From positions 186,001 to 250,000 of the forward strand of contig NZ_JAJUXI010000007.1 of NCBI RefSeq assembly GCF_021390515.1: 64,000 bases of DNA, in the 5' to 3' direction. This document shows, piece by piece, positions 61,753 to 64,000 of this stretch; within the stretch, counting starts at the first letter, position 1, and each line of letters begins with the position of its first letter. The stretch comes from Dyadobacter sp. CY326. Lineage in GTDB: Bacteria; Bacteroidota; Bacteroidia; Cytophagales; Spirosomataceae. The position numbers and the translations under genes are program-made. The notes under the pieces are model-generated. The model worked only from the letters and a program-made list of their open reading frames with translations, was not told the DNA's origin and searched no databases.

Positions 61753-62391
61753 ATGAAGAAATATCAGGCTGTAATCACCGCTGATATGGTTAACTCAACG
61801 CGCTATCCACGTGAAAAAACCACAGCATGGCTAGATGAAATGATTGATTTGCTGCGCAATGATCCATCTTTTGACTGGGCACTCAAACCCGAAATTTACC
61901 GGGGCGACAGCTTTCAGGGAGTTTTGAAGAACTATAATGAAGCCATGCATGCCGCGATCCTTGCACGTGCATCCATGCGCAAGCACGCCACGAACACGGA
62001 CTTACGGATTGCAATCGGCATAGGGAAAACGGAGCAGCTTACCGATCGTGCGGGCACGTCTGACGGAGAAGCATTTCGCTTGTCGGGGCGACTGGCGGAT
62101 AATATCCGAAAACAAAAAGCGCGGATAGGAATTGCGTTGCCTACTCCTTCCGAGCCCTTGAATGCGTCATTGGATCTGCTTGAAACCCTCATTGAAAACT
62201 GGACCGTCTCCCAAAGCGAAGTGGTTTTGGCATTACTTCAGAAAAAAACCATCACCCAAATCGCAGAGCAGCTTGGAATCAGCCAGCCAGCGGCCAGTCA
62301 AAGAGTTGCTGCATCAAAATGGTGGGCGATTGAAAATTTTCTGGCTACCTTTCCCAAACATTTATCACTATACACAAAAACAAAATCATGA
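61753..62391 (+). CDS. SatD family protein (cyclase-like domain plus helix-turn-helix)
   Basis: The 212-residue protein has an N-terminal domain (about 1-140) with the pattern ITADMVNSTRY, YRGDSFQGVL, LRIAIGIGKTEQL and SDGEAFRLSGRLAD, which recalls a class III nucleotide cyclase fold in degenerate form. A C-terminal helix-turn-helix follows (about 168-195; TITQIAEQLGISQPAASQRV). Its stop overlaps the DUF3307 start as ATGA. It probably senses a nucleotide or signal and represses its own operon; this is inference. Confidence 0.88.
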   Translation: MKKYQAVITADMVNSTRYPREKTTAWLDEMIDLLRNDPSFDWALKPEIYRGDSFQGVLKNYNEAMHAAILARASMRKHATNTDLRIAIGIGKTEQLTDRAGTSDGEAFRLSGRLADNIRKQKARIGIALPTPSEPLNASLDLLETLIENWTVSQSEVVLALLQKKTITQIAEQLGISQPAASQRVAASKWWAIENFLATFPKHLSLYTKTKS

Positions 62392-63131
62392 TCGAGTTTT
62401 TACAGCTTCTGCTCGCACACATTCTGGTTGATTTTTATTGGCAGCCCACGAAATGGGTCATTGACAAAAGAGAAAAATCGCTCGGCTCCAAGTTTCTTTA
62501 CCTGCACATTGTCCTCGTAATTGTTGTTTCTTACATTTTGTTAGGCCATTGGACCGATCCAGTTCCTGCCATTGCACTCGGTCTTGCTCATGGTGTTATC
62601 GACATTTTAAAGGTTAGTTTTGACAAAAAGGGAACATTGGCCTGGTTCGCTGGCGATCAGATTGCGCATGTGATCAGCATTGCCATCACTGCGCTTGTCA
62701 TTACAAATAAGTTTCCAGTAGGCCTGGATACATTCAAAGCATGGCTTTACACAACAAAAACGCTTGCCATCCTCTCAGGAGCGCTGATTTCCCTGACTCC
62801 TATTTCCTTTTTTGTGGGCATTTTAACAAAACCTTGGCGTGAAGAACTTGCAGCACTGGCACCGAATGCAGACGATAATCTGGCCAATGCAGGCCGCTGG
62901 ATTGGCATGTCCGAAAGATTGCTGATTTTCGTTTTTGTGCTGGTAAGCCAGTTTTCCGCGATTGGATTTCTGATTGCAGCGAAATCGTTGCTGCGTTATA
63001 ATGACAAGTCCGCGAGTGGTGAAATATCCGCGGCTTACATCAGCAAAAAATCAGAATATGTGCTGGTGGGCACATTAATGAGCTATACATGCGCAATTGC
63101 CGTGGCGCTGGTGGTCAAAACATTGTACTAA
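62388..63131 (+). CDS. DUF3307 family integral membrane protein
   Basis: The 247-residue protein has about six hydrophobic helices and the conserved start LAHILVDFYWQPTKWVIDKR, with His-Asp and GLAHGVIDILKV motifs characteristic of DUF3307. It is translationally coupled to satD (ATGA overlap). SatD-DUF3307 pairs recur in bacteria, but neither function is established. A membrane transport or lipid role is possible. Confidence 0.85.
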   Translation: MIEFLQLLLAHILVDFYWQPTKWVIDKREKSLGSKFLYLHIVLVIVVSYILLGHWTDPVPAIALGLAHGVIDILKVSFDKKGTLAWFAGDQIAHVISIAITALVITNKFPVGLDTFKAWLYTTKTLAILSGALISLTPISFFVGILTKPWREELAALAPNADDNLANAGRWIGMSERLLIFVFVLVSQFSAIGFLIAAKSLLRYNDKSASGEISAAYISKKSEYVLVGTLMSYTCAIAVALVVKTLY

Positions 63132-63197
63132 AATCCGTTGCTGATTAAACCTTGGCAAAATAAACCGCTCTAACTCCGGTAACTAAACTTTGTAACC

Positions 63198-63569
63198 ATG
63201 AAAAAAACATTGATGGCCATGTTATTGGCGTTTTTCAGCATCACCGCTTTTGCCCAACGTCAGGATTCGGATATGACTCCGGAAAAGCGTGCTGAAAATC
63301 AGGTGAAGACAATGAATGAGAAGCTAAATCTTTCGGAAGATCAGCAAAAGCAGATTTATAATTTAAGTCTGGCAAGAGCCCAGAAGGTGAAAGAGCTCAG
63401 AGAAGCACAGACGGTCGACCGGGATCAAATCAGGGCTTCCATGGAAACTTTCAACAATGAAGTGGCCAAAATCCTGACAGTCGAACAGCAGGAAAAATAC
63501 AAAACAATGCTAGAAGATCGCCGCGGAGGTGGCGGAGGAGGAAGCAGAGGGCCGCGTGGGAGAAATTAA
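63198..63569 (+). CDS. Spy/DUF4890-like small periplasmic protein
   Basis: The 123-residue protein has a signal peptide (cleavage after TAFAQ), two helices with the LTxxQ-like pattern (LNLSEDQQKQIYNL and ILTVEQQEKYKTML) and a glycine/arginine-rich tail. This recalls the Spy/CpxP periplasmic chaperone type seen often in Bacteroidota. It is a single gene; the function is inferred only from the fold pattern. Confidence 0.85.
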   Translation: MKKTLMAMLLAFFSITAFAQRQDSDMTPEKRAENQVKTMNEKLNLSEDQQKQIYNLSLARAQKVKELREAQTVDRDQIRASMETFNNEVAKILTVEQQEKYKTMLEDRRGGGGGGSRGPRGRN

Positions 63570-63576
63570 TTTTGAA

Positions 63577-63643
63577 TTTTGAATGAGTGAATGACTGAAT
63601 AAATTTTAAACATTCACTCATTCACTCATTCACTCATTCAAAA
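63577..63643. repeat. inverted repeat with ATTCACTC tandem units
   Basis: The 18-nt arms at 63577-63594 and 63626-63643 are perfect complements. Arm two continues as three units of ATTCACTC (63611-63640). It lies between convergent genes and probably acts as a terminator; the tandem units suggest slippage. Confidence 0.75.
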
Positions 63644-63647
63644 TTGA

Positions 63648-64000
63648 TCAAATCGCCATTTCCGTCTTGAATTCCGACGTGAAGTGAAAATGTATGGCTG
63701 GATTGTTTTCCCTGTTCATGCGAATCATCCATTCAGATTCTGCCAGAAAAACAGGATTTCGGTCCTTATCGTAAGCGATCTGATTTCCTTTGAGACGAAC
63801 AAACTGGTCCATAGCCGGTTTTTCATCCGCTGTCAACCAGCAAGCGCATGAAATGTTCATCGGGACCCAGCGGCATTTTGCGCCATATTCATGTTCCAGA
63901 CGATATTGAATTACATCAAATTGAAGTTCACCAACCGTCCCAACGATTTTACGATTTCCTAAATCCAATGTAAAGAGCTGCGCAACTCCTTCATCAGTAA
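63648..64000 (-). CDS. prfC: peptide chain release factor 3, C-terminal end
   Basis: RF3 is a GTPase that removes RF1 and RF2 from the ribosome. Only the last 117 codons are in the window; the start lies beyond 64000. The frame has the typical C-terminal region VGTVGELQFDVIQYRLEHEYG and ENNPAIHFHFTSEF. The residues before the first Met (DEGVAQLFTLD) also fit RF3, so the gene continues past the edge. Confidence 0.93.
   Translation of the reverse strand, partial: TDEGVAQLFTLDLGNRKIVGTVGELQFDVIQYRLEHEYGAKCRWVPMNISCACWLTADEKPAMDQFVRLKGNQIAYDKDRNPVFLAESEWMIRMNRENNPAIHFHFTSEFKTEMAI

Overview
The window looks like chromosomal DNA of a Bacteroidota member of the Cytophagales, closest in style to Dyadobacter/Spirosomaceae (inference from gene content; no search was run). 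The signs are a Rho factor with a long low-complexity insertion, many short lipoproteins ending in S/A-C, a TonB-dependent receptor, LytTR two-component genes, tRNA genes without encoded CCA, and promoters of the Bacteroidota type (TTG, 19-20 nt, TAnnTTTG). I can read such promoters in front of the PadR, tRNA-Asp, tRNA-Ala, ArsR and ABC-transporter units.

Layout. 1-5.4 kb: end of recN, a lipoprotein/SCO/cytochrome c operon, then on the minus strand coaX, an outer-membrane protein and lptC. 5.9-13.2 kb: rho with a small HhH gene, htpG, lipoprotein and membrane genes of unknown role, and a 1-Cys peroxiredoxin. 13.6-16.6 kb: cysteine desulfurase, XdhC and MocA, a molybdenum-hydroxylase maturation set. 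16.7-19.5 kb: a GntR(YtrA)-controlled ABC transporter operon with a hidden 34-residue ORF and a readable operator. 19.6-19.9 kb: two copies of a composite palindromic repeat. 19.9-24.8 kb: SPFH protein and the oxidative pentose phosphate operon gnd-zwf-pgl. 25-26.4 kb: ArsR/DUF6428/ArsC with two matching operators. 26.8-28.7 kb: an isolated cytochrome oxidase subunit I. 28.8-31.8 kb: tRNA-Ala, a small lipoprotein, a DnaQ-like exonuclease, a PadR-linked TonB fusion and Lrp. 31.9-32.3 kb: an unrecognised structured RNA unit with a tRNA-like core. 32.4-37.5 kb: a large cupredoxin/propeller protein and a sulfatase. 37.5-38 kb: two tRNA-Asp genes and a broken third copy carrying GC-rich insertions. 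38.1-47.7 kb: Nif3, zinc-ribbon, TPR, RadC, a LytS/LytR-type pair and menaquinone genes. 47.8-56 kb: an RND efflux operon and a TonB-dependent receptor. 56-61.3 kb: CvfB-like protein and two amidohydrolase-like proteins. 61.4-64 kb: a SatD/DUF3307 operon preceded by three evenly spaced palindromes, a Spy-like protein, and the end of prfC.

The most unusual items are the tRNA-like RNA at 32016-32176 (own promoter and terminator, giant variable arm), the GC-invaded tRNA-Asp copy at 37591-37733, the three operators at exact 29-bp spacing before satD, and the PadR-associated TonB fusion. Most other genes are ordinary housekeeping genes.
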